Shown in pieces: positions 9,419-19,769 of a stretch of DNA of 64,000 bases. This DNA comes from Metarhizobium sp964253915. GTDB taxonomy: Bacteria > Pseudomonadota > Alphaproteobacteria > Rhizobiales > Rhizobiaceae. Both the position numbers and the translations under genes were made by a program. How positions within the stretch are numbered: the stretch's first letter is position 1; each line of letters begins with the position of its first letter. The stretch covers positions 310,001-374,000 of the forward strand of contig NZ_CAXUSG020000001.1 in NCBI RefSeq assembly GCF_964253915.1. Reading direction: 5' to 3'. A model generated the notes under the pieces. The model saw only the letters and a program-made list of their open reading frames with translations, ran no database searches and was not told where the DNA came from.

Positions 9419-9458
9419 GTCCGTGTTCGGATCGATGGATAAGGCAAGGCTCCAGGCC

Positions 9459-9887
9459 ATGACAGACGTTTCAAAATCGCTCGAAGAGCTTTGCGCCGAA
9501 CGTGGCATGCGCATGACCGACCAGCGCCGGGTGATCGCCCGGATTCTCGAGGAATCCGAAGACCATCCCGATGTCGAGGAACTGTATCGCCGCTCGGTGC
9601 AGGTGGATGCCAAGATATCGATCTCGACCGTCTATCGCACCGTAAAACTGTTCGAGGACGCCGGCATCATCGCCCGGCACGATTTCCGCGACGGCCGCTC
9701 GCGCTACGAGACGGTGCCGGAAGAACATCACGATCATCTGATTGATCTCAAGACCGGCGTCGTCATCGAATTCCGCTCGCCGGAGATCGAGGCGCTGCAG
9801 GAGCGTATCGCCCGCGAACATGGCTTCAAGCTCGTCGATCACCGGCTGGAACTCTACGGCGTTCCGCTGAAGAAGGACGACCGGTGA
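9459..9887 (+). CDS. fur: Fur-family regulator, probably the manganese-responsive Mur type
   Basis: A 142-residue Fur-superfamily repressor. The winged helix includes MRMTDQRRVIARILEES and the recognition region ISISTVYRTVKLFEDAGI; the metal-binding part has EEHHDHLIDLKTG and the C-terminal dimer domain. In rhizobia the Fur orthologue at this locus acts as Mur, repressing Mn uptake (sitABCD) with manganese, while iron control passes to RirA/Irr; that assignment is from family knowledge. The start MTDVSKSLEELC is preferred over an ATG at 9435 and a longer frame that runs into the repeat. Confidence 0.9.
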   Translation: MTDVSKSLEELCAERGMRMTDQRRVIARILEESEDHPDVEELYRRSVQVDAKISISTVYRTVKLFEDAGIIARHDFRDGRSRYETVPEEHHDHLIDLKTGVVIEFRSPEIEALQERIAREHGFKLVDHRLELYGVPLKKDDR

Positions 9888-9903
9888 CGGTTGCGGTGCC
9901 GGG

Positions 9904-10716
9904 ATGCGGGGATCGGGATTGATCAACTGGCTGCGTATCGGTTTTTCGTTTTTCGTGCTTGGCCTCGTCACGCTGGTCCTGTTGCCGGTCCATCTGCTCG
10001 CGATCCGCTTCGGCTGGAAGGTCAGCCGTCGTATTCCGCGGATCTGGCACAAGGTCGCCTGCTGGGTTCTCGGCATCCGCGTGCGGGTGCATGGCCGCAT
10101 TGACCGCCGCCGGCCGCTGATGCTGGCCGCCAACCATGCCTCGTGGCAGGACATCCTCGTGCTGTCGTCGATCGCCGACGTCGTTTTTATCGCCAAGTCC
10201 GAGGTGAAAACCTGGCCGGTCTTCGGCACACTGGCCCGCTGGCAGCAGAGTGTCTTCGTGGTGCGCGAGGACAAGCGGCGAACCGGCGATCAGGCCAGGG
10301 AAATCGGCGACCGTATGGCGGGCGGCGAAATCGTCGTGCTGTTTCCGGAAGGCACGACCTCTGATGGCAACCGGCTGCTCGAGGTCAAATCCTCGCTTTT
10401 CGGTGCCGCCGCCTCCGCCGTGCCGAGTTCTCCGACGGGCATGGTGCATGTGCAGCCCGTTGCCATCGCCTATACCGGCATCCACGGCATGCCGATGGGG
10501 CGTTACTCCCGGCCGATTTCGGCCTGGCCGGGCGATGTCGAACTGGTGCCGCATCTGCTCGACCTGATGAAAGCGGCAGCGATCGAGGTCGATGTCACCT
10601 TCGGCGAGAGCATCGACTACACTGACAAGAGCAATCGCAAACATGTCTCGGCGGCTGTCGAAAAGCGCATCCGCCGCATGTTGTCCGCCGCCTTGCGCGG
10701 CCGTCCGAGCGCATGA
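9904..10716 (+). CDS. 1-acylglycerol-3-phosphate acyltransferase family protein (PlsC/OlsA-like)
   Basis: Membrane-bound acyltransferase with an N-terminal hydrophobic anchor (about residues 9-32), the catalytic NHxxxxD box as NHASWQD near residue 78 and the FPEGTT acyl-acceptor motif. It transfers an acyl group to a lysophospholipid. In Sinorhizobium the acyltransferase next to miaB is, as I recall, OlsA, which completes ornithine lipid; synteny suggests that role, but the sequence alone does not separate PlsC from OlsA. Length is 270 residues, 16 bp after fur. Confidence 0.85.
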   Translation: MRGSGLINWLRIGFSFFVLGLVTLVLLPVHLLAIRFGWKVSRRIPRIWHKVACWVLGIRVRVHGRIDRRRPLMLAANHASWQDILVLSSIADVVFIAKSEVKTWPVFGTLARWQQSVFVVREDKRRTGDQAREIGDRMAGGEIVVLFPEGTTSDGNRLLEVKSSLFGAAASAVPSSPTGMVHVQPVAIAYTGIHGMPMGRYSRPISAWPGDVELVPHLLDLMKAAAIEVDVTFGESIDYTDKSNRKHVSAAVEKRIRRMLSAALRGRPSA

Positions 10717-10786
10717 CACCGCAGATCCGCGGGTTTCCGGGCATTTTTTCGTTTTCACTTCGCTGAAAAGCCACTAAATAGCGGCC

Positions 10787-12190
10787 ATGACCCAGGATAT
10801 CGCCTCCCTCGACGCTCCGGACGTTTCCGTCCGCAACGGCAGCAACAGCCGCAAGGTTTTCGTCAAGACCTACGGCTGTCAGATGAACGTCTACGATTCC
10901 GGCCGCATGGCCGATGCGCTGGCCCGCGACGGCTATGTGCAGACCGAAGACATGCAGGATGCCGACCTGGTGTTGCTCAACACCTGTCATATCCGCGAGA
11001 AGGCGGCGGAAAAGGTTTATTCCGCCCTTGGGCGCCTGCGCGACATGAAGAAGGCGCGTGCCGCCGAAGGCCGGGAATTCATGATCGGCGTCGCCGGCTG
11101 TGTCGCCCAGGCCGAAGGCGAGGAAATCCTGCGCCGGGCGCCGGCGGTGGATGTCGTCATCGGGCCGCAGACCTATCACCGCCTGCCGGAGGCGCTGAAG
11201 CGCGCCCGCTCCGGCGACCGCGTGGTGGAGACGGATTATGCCGTCGAGGACAAGTTCGAACACCTGCCGGCCACCGACAAGGCAAAAATCCGCGCCCGCG
11301 GTGTCACGGCCTTCCTCACCGTTCAGGAAGGCTGCGACAAGTTCTGCACCTTCTGCGTCGTGCCCTATACCCGCGGTTCGGAAGTGTCGCGGCCGCTTGC
11401 CCAGATCCTCGATGAAGCGAAGAAGCTGGCGGATGGCGGCGTTCGCGAAATCACCCTGCTCGGCCAGAACGTCAATGCCTGGCACGGTCAGGGCCGCAAC
11501 GGCGAAAGCCTGACGCTCGGCGACCTGCTCTACGAACTGGCGAACGTTCCCGGCATCGCCCGGCTGCGCTACACCACCAGCCATCCCCGCGACATGGACG
11601 ACCGGCTGATCGAGGCGCATCGCGACCTGCGCGTGCTGATGCCGTATCTGCACCTGCCGGTTCAGGCCGGTTCCGACCGCATCCTGAAGGCGATGAACCG
11701 CCGGCACACGGCGGCGGAATACCTGACGCTGATCGAGCGCATCCGCGCCGTGCGCCCCGATATCGCCATGTCGGGCGATTTCATCGTCGGTTTCCCGGGC
11801 GAGACGGACGCCGATTTCGAGGCGACCATGGCCTTGATCAAAACCGTGCATTACGCTCAGGCCTTCTCGTTCAAATATTCGACCCGTCCCGGCACGCCTG
11901 GCGCCGAACTCGGCGATCAGGTTGCCGACGAGGTCAAGACCGAGCGGCTGGAGCGGCTGCAGGCGCTGCTGTTCGAGCAACAGCGCGCCTTCAACGAAGG
12001 CTGCGTCGGTAAGGAAATCGACATCCTGCTGGAAAAGCCGGGCCGCATGCCGGGCCAACTCATCGGCCGCTCGCCCTGGCTGCAATCTGTGAATGTTGAT
12101 GCAAAAGCATCGCAAATCGGTGACATTATCAAGGTACGAATCACCGGGACCGGTCCGAACAGTCTGTTTTCCGAACTGGTCGCGGGGTGA
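10787..12190 (+). CDS. miaB: tRNA-2-methylthio-N6-dimethylallyladenosine synthase MiaB
   Basis: Radical-SAM methylthiotransferase that makes ms2i6A37. The N-terminal UPF0004 domain binds one cluster (KTYGCQMNVYDS, LNTCHIREKA, VAGCVAQAEG supply the three Cys). The radical SAM motif CxxxCxxC is CDKFCTFC within VQEGCDKFCTFCVVPYTRG, and a C-terminal TRAM domain follows. Length 467 residues is normal. Confidence 0.96.
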   Translation: MTQDIASLDAPDVSVRNGSNSRKVFVKTYGCQMNVYDSGRMADALARDGYVQTEDMQDADLVLLNTCHIREKAAEKVYSALGRLRDMKKARAAEGREFMIGVAGCVAQAEGEEILRRAPAVDVVIGPQTYHRLPEALKRARSGDRVVETDYAVEDKFEHLPATDKAKIRARGVTAFLTVQEGCDKFCTFCVVPYTRGSEVSRPLAQILDEAKKLADGGVREITLLGQNVNAWHGQGRNGESLTLGDLLYELANVPGIARLRYTTSHPRDMDDRLIEAHRDLRVLMPYLHLPVQAGSDRILKAMNRRHTAAEYLTLIERIRAVRPDIAMSGDFIVGFPGETDADFEATMALIKTVHYAQAFSFKYSTRPGTPGAELGDQVADEVKTERLERLQALLFEQQRAFNEGCVGKEIDILLEKPGRMPGQLIGRSPWLQSVNVDAKASQIGDIIKVRITGTGPNSLFSELVAG

Positions 12191-12297
12191 AAGGGGTTCG
12201 CAACGGCGAAATATGAGGGGATTGCGCTGCAACACCTTCACAAAGGGCCGGGCGAGGACTACCTTTAACAGAACCGAGATCAAAGGAGCCGTACCGC

Positions 12298-13353
12298 TTG
12301 AACGGACACGAATTGGTTACTTCCTCATCGCGCCAGTCCCGCCCGCCCGTGACAGACGCCAATCACTTCGTCTTAACGTTCGAGAACAACCGGCTTGCCA
12401 GCGAGCTATTCGGTCAGTTCGACCAGAATTTGAAGCTCCTGGAGGCAAAGCTCCAGATCACCGCCACCGCCCGCGGCAATTCCGTTGCCATTTCCGGCGA
12501 CGTGCTTGCCACCAACCATGCGCGCCGGGCGCTCGATTTCCTGTATGACCGGCTGCAGAACGGCGGTTCCGTCGAGTTGTCCGACGTCGAGGGCGCCATC
12601 CGCATGGCGCAGGCCGCCGACGACCAGCTGACGCTGCCGACGATGGAGCGCAAGGCCAAGCTCACCATGGCGCAGATCTCGACGCGCAAGAAGACCATTT
12701 CTGCCCGCACGCCGACACAGGACGCTTATATGCGGGCACTGGAGCGGCTGGAGCTGGTGTTCGGCGTCGGCCCGGCCGGCACCGGCAAGACCTATCTCGC
12801 CGTCGCCCATGCCGCCCAGCTGCTCGAACGCGGTGCCGTCGAAAAGATCATCCTGTCGCGCCCTGCCGTCGAGGCGGGCGAGCGCCTGGGCTTCCTGCCG
12901 GGCGACATGAAGGAAAAGGTCGATCCTTACCTTCGGCCGCTCTACGACGCGCTCTACGACATGATGCCCGGCGACAAGGTGGAACGGGCGATCACCGCCG
13001 GCGTCATCGAAATCGCGCCGCTCGCTTTTATGCGCGGGCGTACGCTGGCCAATGCGGCTGTTATCCTCGACGAGGCGCAGAACACCACGTCGATGCAGAT
13101 GAAGATGTTCCTGACGCGTCTCGGCGAAAACAGCCGGATGATCATCACCGGCGATCCCAGCCAGATCGACCTGCCGCGCGGCGTCAAGTCGGGCCTGGTC
13201 GAGGCGCTGCAGATCCTCAAGGGTGTCGATGGCGTCTCGGTGATCCGCTTCAAGGATACCGACGTTGTGCGCCATCCGCTGGTGGCACGCATCGTCAGGG
13301 CTTACGACGCGGAATACGCCGTCGTCGATGAGAGCGAGCAGATGGATCGGTGA
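12298..13353 (+). CDS. phoH: PhoH-like ATPase
   Basis: Cytoplasmic P-loop ATPase of the PhoH/YbeZ family, usually linked with YbeY in RNA maturation. Walker A is GPAGTGKTYLAVA (near residues 157-169) and Walker B is AVILDEAQN. Translation starts at TTG (12298) supported by AAGGAG at 12283-12288. The stop codon overlaps the ATG of ybeY. Confidence 0.93.
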   Translation: MNGHELVTSSSRQSRPPVTDANHFVLTFENNRLASELFGQFDQNLKLLEAKLQITATARGNSVAISGDVLATNHARRALDFLYDRLQNGGSVELSDVEGAIRMAQAADDQLTLPTMERKAKLTMAQISTRKKTISARTPTQDAYMRALERLELVFGVGPAGTGKTYLAVAHAAQLLERGAVEKIILSRPAVEAGERLGFLPGDMKEKVDPYLRPLYDALYDMMPGDKVERAITAGVIEIAPLAFMRGRTLANAAVILDEAQNTTSMQMKMFLTRLGENSRMIITGDPSQIDLPRGVKSGLVEALQILKGVDGVSVIRFKDTDVVRHPLVARIVRAYDAEYAVVDESEQMDR

Positions 13354-13877
13354 TGCCGGTCCAAGATACCATGCCCGAACTCGACATACAGATCAGCATC
13401 GAAGACGAAGCATGGCCGGAAGAGGCCGTGCTAGAGGCGCTTTGTGCCCGTGTTCTGGGGGCTGCGGCACAGTTCCTGGCGCGGGAAGAGAAGCAACCCT
13501 TCCCGAAAATGCCGCCGGAAGTCTCGCTCGTCTTCACCAACGATGCGGCCATCCGTGAAATCAATGCGGAATGGCGCGACAAGGACAAGCCGACCAACGT
13601 CTTGTCTTTTCCGGCTTTTCCGCTGGTTCCCGGCGGCAAGCCGGGGCCGATGCTGGGCGATATCGTCGTCGCCCGCGAAACCGTCGAGCGGGAAGCGGTT
13701 GACCTGGAGAAGAGTTTCGACGAACATCTGACGCATCTGCTTGTGCACGGTTTCCTGCATCTCTTCGGGTACGACCACCTGGAGACGGAAGAAGCAGAAA
13801 CAATGGAAGCCCTTGAGACTCGCATTCTGGCGTCTCTTGGCCTATCTGACCCATATACGGGTCAGGACCCGGTTTGA
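13353..13877 (+). CDS. ybeY: Endoribonuclease YbeY (rRNA maturation factor)
   Basis: Metal-dependent RNase needed for 16S rRNA 3' maturation and ribosome quality control. The zinc-binding HxxxHxxxxxH motif is HGFLHLFGYDH near the C-terminus, and NDAAIREINAEWRDKDKPTNVLSFP is the conserved core. The ATG at 13353 overlaps the phoH stop (TGATG); another in-frame ATG at 13371 is a plausible alternative. Confidence 0.95.
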   Translation: MPVQDTMPELDIQISIEDEAWPEEAVLEALCARVLGAAAQFLAREEKQPFPKMPPEVSLVFTNDAAIREINAEWRDKDKPTNVLSFPAFPLVPGGKPGPMLGDIVVARETVEREAVDLEKSFDEHLTHLLVHGFLHLFGYDHLETEEAETMEALETRILASLGLSDPYTGQDPV

Positions 13878-13889
13878 CAGTTTGGAACG

Positions 13890-15071
13890 ATGAGCGATTT
13901 TTCGATAAGACCGGCCCGAGAGGCCAAAGATGACGGGGACGCCTCCTCGTCTGACGAAGGCCACAGTCCGCAGCGAGCGGAACATGGCCAGAAAACAACC
14001 ACTTCCTTCTGGGCGCGCGCGGCGCGCCTGCTGCGGCCGGCGCAGGCTTCGCGATTGCGCGAGGACATCGCCGATGCGCTGATGACCGATGCGGTCAGCA
14101 ACGACGTTTTTTCGCCCGAGGAGCGGGCGATGCTGCACAATATCCTGCGTTTCCGCGAAGTGCGCGTTGAGGATGTCATGGTGCCGCGTGCCGATATCGA
14201 GGCGGTGGACCAGACGATCACCATCGGCGAACTGATGATCCTGTTCGAGGAATCCGGTCGCTCGCGCATGCCGGTCTATGCCGATACGCTCGACGATCCA
14301 CGCGGCATGGTGCACATCCGCGATCTGATGTCCTACGTCGCCAAGCAGGCGCGCAACAAGCGCCGTTCGGGCCGTCCGGTGGCCAGCGCCGCCCCTCCTG
14401 GCACCGAGAAGGCCGAAAAGCCGGCGCGTGCGCCAAAAGCCGCCTTTGATCTCAGCCGTGTCGATCTGGAGAAGGCGGTTGCCGATGCCGGCATTATCCG
14501 CAAGATCCTCTTCGTGCCGCCGTCGATGCTGGCGTCGGAACTGTTGCAGCGCATGCAGGCCAACCGCACCCAGATGGCACTCGTCATCGACGAATACGGC
14601 GGCACCGACGGCCTCGTCTCGCACGAGGACATCGTCGAAATGGTGGTCGGCGACATCGACGACGAGCACGACGACGAGCAGGCGCGCTTCACACGCCTTT
14701 CCGATGACGTCTTCCTGGCCGATGCCCGTATCGAACTGGAAGAGATCGCCGAGGCGATCGGATCGGATTTCGACGTCCACGAGCAGATCGAGGATGTCGA
14801 TACGCTGGGCGGGCTGATCTTCTCCGAACTCGGCCGCATCCCGGTGCGTGGCGAGGTGGTGCAGGCGGTGCCAGGCTTCGAGTTTCATATCATGGATGCC
14901 GATCCGCGCCGCATCAAGCGCGTCCGCATCACCCGCAAGCGTGCTGCCGCGCGCCGCCGGGAGAAGGTCGGCGAAGAGGAGGGCAGCGGCTCTCTTCGCG
15001 ACGACATCCTCGACACACCGCCGGCGATTGCCGATCCGCATGCGGCGACACCGCGTCCCCCGGAACTCTGA
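13890..15071 (+). CDS. CorC/HlyC-type CBS-domain protein
   Basis: Cytoplasmic protein with two CBS domains (around EVRVEDVMVPRADIEAVDQ and MQANRTQMALVIDEYGGTDGLVS) and a C-terminal CorC_HlyC transporter-associated domain (GRIPVRGEVVQAVPGFEFHIMDADPRRIKRVRI). It is often annotated hemolysin C or magnesium/cobalt efflux protein CorC. In E. coli the homologue sits in the ybeZ-ybeY-corC-lnt cluster exactly as here. An Ala/Pro/Arg-rich insert of ~40 residues separates the CBS pair. Length 393 residues. Confidence 0.88.
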   Translation: MSDFSIRPAREAKDDGDASSSDEGHSPQRAEHGQKTTTSFWARAARLLRPAQASRLREDIADALMTDAVSNDVFSPEERAMLHNILRFREVRVEDVMVPRADIEAVDQTITIGELMILFEESGRSRMPVYADTLDDPRGMVHIRDLMSYVAKQARNKRRSGRPVASAAPPGTEKAEKPARAPKAAFDLSRVDLEKAVADAGIIRKILFVPPSMLASELLQRMQANRTQMALVIDEYGGTDGLVSHEDIVEMVVGDIDDEHDDEQARFTRLSDDVFLADARIELEEIAEAIGSDFDVHEQIEDVDTLGGLIFSELGRIPVRGEVVQAVPGFEFHIMDADPRRIKRVRITRKRAAARRREKVGEEEGSGSLRDDILDTPPAIADPHAATPRPPEL

Positions 15072-15167
15072 GAGATCCGGGATCGCCGTCAGCCCTCACG
15101 ACAAAAGCTCCGGATTTTGAAAGACTGCCTGCGAACTGATTCGGGACAATCAATTTCGGGGTAGGGT

Positions 15168-16778
15168 GTGCAGCGGCTGGCAGGCAGGATCATGCTTCTC
15201 TGGGGCGTCAAGCGCGCCCTTCTGGCATTGGCGGCGGGAGCATTCGGCGTGCTGGCTCTGCCGCCGTTCAATGTTTTCGCGGCTCTCTTCGTTTCCTTCA
15301 CCCTGCTGGTCTGGTTGATCGACGGGGCGACGGGCAATCCGGCGGGAGGTATCTTCAGCCGCCTGCGCTCGGCCTTCTGGACCGGCTGGCTGTTCGGCTT
15401 CGGTTATTTCGTCGCCGGCCTCTGGTGGCTCGGGCATGCGCTGATGATCGATGCGGAGGAGTTCGCCTGGGCTCTGCCGCTTGCCGTGTTCGGCCTGCCG
15501 GCCTTCCTGGCGTTGTATTACGGCCTGGCCGCCGTCATTGCCCGGATCCTCTGGTCGGATGGCATGGGGCGGATTGCAGCGCTTGCACTCGGTTTCGGGC
15601 TGGCCGAATGGCTGCGTAGTTTCCTGGCCACCGGTTTTCCCTGGAATGCGGTGGGTTACGGCATCATGCCCGTGCCGCTGATGATGCAGTCGGTGCATGT
15701 CGTCGGCCTGTTCGGCGTCTCGACGCTGGCGGTCTTCATTTTTGCGGCACCTGCGCTTTTCGGAACGCGCCGCGGCCTGGTGCCGGGCATCGGCCTTGCG
15801 GCCCTGCTGTTCCTTGCCCATCTCGGTTACGGCGCCTATGTGCTGAACCAGCCGGAACCGCAAAGCCCCGAGCCGGCGGTCACCGTCCGCCTTGTCCAGC
15901 CGATGATCGACCAGGCGAAGAAGATCGACGATTCCGAGCGTAATTCGATTTTCGAGGAGCACCTCGCCTTGTCGGTCTCGCCGCTCAAGGAGGGCGAGAA
16001 GCGACCCGATATCATCATCTGGCCCGAAACCTCGGTGCCGTTCATCCTCACCGAAAACGAGGACGCGCTGACCCGCATTGCCGATACGCTGGAAGAGGGG
16101 CAGGTGCTGATTGCCGGCGCCGTCCGCGCCGAGGACATGGGACCGGGGCTGGAGCCGCGATATTACAATTCCGTTTACGCCATCGATGACAAGGGCCAGA
16201 TCGTCAGCGCGTCGGACAAGGTGCATCTTGTGCCGTTCGGCGAATATCTGCCGTTCGAAGATCTCTGGCGCAGCCTCGGGGTCGACAAGGCGATCGCCGA
16301 CATGCCCGGAGGTTTTTCGGCTGCCGCGCGTCGCACGCTGCTGACGCTGCCGGGCGGCTCAAGCTTCTATCCACTCATCTGCTACGAGGCTATTTTTCCA
16401 GAAGAAATCACCCCGGATATCGGCAGGGCGGATGCCATCCTCAACGTCACCAACGACGCATGGTTCGGCGATACGCCGGGTCCCTATCAGCATTTCCAGC
16501 AGGCCCGGATCAGGGCGGTGGAAGAAGGCGTGCCGTTGATTCGCAGCGCAAACAGCGGAATTTCTGCCGTCATCGATGCCCGCGGGCAGGTCGTCGCCGG
16601 GCTGGATTTTAATCAAAAAGCCACAATTGAAGCTACCATGGGTGGCAAGGTGGCGAGTTCCTTCGATGCAGGTTCCCGAAAGAATAACTTTTGGTTGATA
16701 ATCTTTGGTGCTACCTTGATCGCTGCTATCTCGCGTCAAGGTTTTATCAAGGGCGGTGAATTGACCAAAAACCCCTAG
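15168..16778 (+). CDS. lnt: Apolipoprotein N-acyltransferase
   Basis: Inner-membrane enzyme that N-acylates the lipid-modified Cys of lipoproteins. About six N-terminal hydrophobic helices precede a nitrilase-fold domain whose catalytic residues are visible: Glu in WPETSVPF, Lys in KVHLVPFGEYLPF, Cys in ICYEAIF. The GTG start (MQRLAGRIMLLWGV) matches rhizobial Lnt N-termini; an internal ATG at 15192 would remove part of this. Length 536 residues. It follows the CorC-like gene after a 96-bp gap. Confidence 0.95.
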   Translation: MQRLAGRIMLLWGVKRALLALAAGAFGVLALPPFNVFAALFVSFTLLVWLIDGATGNPAGGIFSRLRSAFWTGWLFGFGYFVAGLWWLGHALMIDAEEFAWALPLAVFGLPAFLALYYGLAAVIARILWSDGMGRIAALALGFGLAEWLRSFLATGFPWNAVGYGIMPVPLMMQSVHVVGLFGVSTLAVFIFAAPALFGTRRGLVPGIGLAALLFLAHLGYGAYVLNQPEPQSPEPAVTVRLVQPMIDQAKKIDDSERNSIFEEHLALSVSPLKEGEKRPDIIIWPETSVPFILTENEDALTRIADTLEEGQVLIAGAVRAEDMGPGLEPRYYNSVYAIDDKGQIVSASDKVHLVPFGEYLPFEDLWRSLGVDKAIADMPGGFSAAARRTLLTLPGGSSFYPLICYEAIFPEEITPDIGRADAILNVTNDAWFGDTPGPYQHFQQARIRAVEEGVPLIRSANSGISAVIDARGQVVAGLDFNQKATIEATMGGKVASSFDAGSRKNNFWLIIFGATLIAAISRQGFIKGGELTKNP

Positions 16779-16910
16779 AATTGCATAGTGCCGCGGACCG
16801 GTATCGATATCGCATGCTGCAAGCGATTGTATTCTATATGCGACGGGCGTTAGGGCCTCCTGGGGGGCGACCGGAGTTGTTGGCCGTAGGAACTTTTTTA
16901 GGAAAATCGA

Positions 16911-17330
16911 ATGATCGAGAATAAAAAGAAGCCGAATCCGATTGATATCCATGTCGGGAGCAGGATTCGTCTCCGTCGCACGATGCTGGGCATGAGCCAG
17001 GAGAAACTGGGTGAAAGCCTGGGCATCACTTTCCAGCAGATCCAGAAATACGAAAAGGGTACGAACAGGGTCGGCGCAAGCCGCCTGCAGAACATCTCCA
17101 GCATCCTCAACGTGCCGGTCGCCTTCTTCTTCGAGGATGCTCCCGGCGAGCAGCAGGCGCCTCAGGGCGGATTGGCGGAAGCATCGAGCCCGAACTATGT
17201 GGTCGATTTCCTCTCTTCTTCCGAAGGACTGCAGCTCAATCGCGCCTTCGTCAAGATTGCCGACCCGAAGGTCCGCCGCAAGCTGGTCGATCTGGTCAAG
17301 ACACTGGCCGCGGAAGCCGATTCCGAATAA
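16911..17330 (+). CDS. praR: XRE-family regulator, PraR/PhrR type
   Basis: A 139-residue protein with an N-terminal Cro/C1 helix-turn-helix (IRLRRTMLGMSQEKLGESLGITFQQIQKYEKGTNRVG) and a short C-terminal helical part. The order lnt-regulator-metK matches the rhizobial PraR locus (phrR, the low-pH-induced regulator, in Sinorhizobium), which in Rhizobium leguminosarum represses attachment and quorum-sensing genes. The assignment rests on size, sequence type and synteny. Confidence 0.85.
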   Translation: MIENKKKPNPIDIHVGSRIRLRRTMLGMSQEKLGESLGITFQQIQKYEKGTNRVGASRLQNISSILNVPVAFFFEDAPGEQQAPQGGLAEASSPNYVVDFLSSSEGLQLNRAFVKIADPKVRRKLVDLVKTLAAEADSE

Positions 17331-17353
17331 GCCAAATTTCCATCACGACGCGC

Positions 17354-17385
17354 AGCGGTCAATTTTGGCCGCTGTTTGCGTTTTT
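17354..17385 (+). terminator. Rho-independent terminator after praR
   Basis: Stem AGCGGTC/GGCCGCT with loop AATTTT, followed by a T-rich tail (GTTTGCGTTTTT). It lies 23 bp after the regulator stop and separates it from metK. Confidence 0.65.
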
Positions 17386-17411
17386 ATGCGGTTTTTTGCT
17401 AAATTTCGGCC

Positions 17412-17431
17412 CATATAAAGATATATTTATG
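17412..17431. promoter_or_regulatory. Candidate SAM/SAH-responsive operator upstream of metK
   Basis: A near-palindromic box with core ATAAAGATATATTTAT (17414-17429; one mismatched pair) 73 bp before metK. It resembles my recollection of the SahR-type motif (ATATAAAGATAT...) placed before methionine-cycle genes in Proteobacteria. It is assigned from position and shape only. Confidence 0.4.
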
Positions 17432-17503
17432 TCCTTCTGTGCTTGTCTTTCGACGTCGAACTGACTAACAACTGCAAGGCCTATTCTTTGAGGGGAATCC
17501 CGC

Positions 17504-18742
<1,239 letters not shown>

Positions 18743-18750
18743 TCGATCCC

Positions 18751-19452
18751 ATGACGGAGACGGAACGCCGCGCCCGCGCCACGGAAGCCTTTTTTGGACG
18801 CCGCAAGGGCAAAGCCCTGCGCGGCCAGCAGGCGGAAGCGTTGAAGACGGGGCTTTCCTCTCTGAAGATCGATCTCGACGAACCTGCGCCGGGAGATCTG
18901 GCGCAGCTCTTTTCATCGCCGGTCGGTCGCATCCGGCTGGAGATCGGTTTCGGCGGCGGTGAGCACCTGCTGCACCGCGCCGGCGAGACATCCTCGACCG
19001 GCTTCATCGGCGTCGAACCCTTCGTCAACTCCATGGCGAAACTTCTGTCGCGCGTCGGCGAACTCGGGCTGAACAATGTTCGGGTCTATGATGAGGATGC
19101 CACGCAGGTTCTGGATTGGCTGCCGGCCGCATCGATCGACCAGATCGACCTCTTGTATCCGGATCCGTGGCCGAAGAAAAAGCATTGGAAGCGCCGCTTC
19201 GTGTCGAGGGTCAACCTCGATCGCTTCCATCGGGTCCTGAAGCCCGGCGGTGTATTCTGCTTTGCGTCCGACATCGACACCTATGTCAACTGGACGCTGC
19301 TCAAATGCCGCGACCATGGCGGCTTTGAATGGACTGCGAAAAATGCCGCCGATTGGCTGACCCCTTTCGCGGGCTGGCCCGGCACACGATACGAAGCCAA
19401 GGCCAAGCGCGAGGGGCGGTCGTCCGCCTATCTGACGTTCAAAAGGGTCTGA
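18751..19452 (+). CDS. trmB: tRNA (guanine-N7-)-methyltransferase TrmB
   Basis: SAM-dependent enzyme that makes m7G46 in tRNA. The SAM-binding region is RLEIGFGGGEHLLHRA (~residues 64-79), and the family signature is DLLYPDPWPKKKHWKRRFV. The C-terminal GTRYEAKAKREGR fits the usual T-x-Y-E motif. It lies directly behind metK, whose product is its cofactor. Confidence 0.95.
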   Translation: MTETERRARATEAFFGRRKGKALRGQQAEALKTGLSSLKIDLDEPAPGDLAQLFSSPVGRIRLEIGFGGGEHLLHRAGETSSTGFIGVEPFVNSMAKLLSRVGELGLNNVRVYDEDATQVLDWLPAASIDQIDLLYPDPWPKKKHWKRRFVSRVNLDRFHRVLKPGGVFCFASDIDTYVNWTLLKCRDHGGFEWTAKNAADWLTPFAGWPGTRYEAKAKREGRSSAYLTFKRV

Positions 19453-19464
19453 TCCCGCTCACTT

Positions 19465-19722
19465 TCAGTGAAGGCTTACTGTTCTGAGTTCGTCTTCAGC
19501 AGCCTTGAAGAAGGTGCTGGAGCGATTGTCCGTCAGCAACAGCGGGGTGCCGTCGGCGCCGAAAAGAGCCCACAGATCCAGGCTGGGGTCGATTTCAGGG
19601 GCTTCGGGGAAACAACGATTGACCTCGTCGTAACGCATCTTGCGGATATAACCGACTTCACCGGAGCCCAGGTGGGCAAGTTCGGCAAGGGTCAGACGCG
19701 CGGTGGCTTCTTTCATCAACAT
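19465..19722 (-). CDS. DUF1150 family protein
   Basis: An 85-residue protein matching the short alphaproteobacterial DUF1150 family: core LGSGEVGYIRKMRYDEV, then LWALFGADGTPLLLTDNR, ending VSLH. Function unknown. It lies 47 bp downstream of the small heat-shock gene on the same strand, a recurrent pairing in rhizobia, so it is probably heat-induced with it. GGAG precedes the chosen ATG by 8 nt. It converges with trmB. Confidence 0.8.
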   Translation of the reverse strand: MLMKEATARLTLAELAHLGSGEVGYIRKMRYDEVNRCFPEAPEIDPSLDLWALFGADGTPLLLTDNRSSTFFKAAEDELRTVSLH

Positions 19723-19769
19723 TCGCAGTTCTCCGCAACTGAGGGAGTCACGGCAGCATTGCCGTTGTC

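Noticed and set aside
9348..9458. Extended N-terminus for the Fur protein
   Set aside because: The extension is translated repeat sequence and lacks family similarity; the start at 9459 fits known homologues.
17386..17503. SAM riboswitch before metK
   Set aside because: No SAM-I, SAM-II or SAM/SAH aptamer core could be recognised; only the near-palindromic DNA box was supportable.
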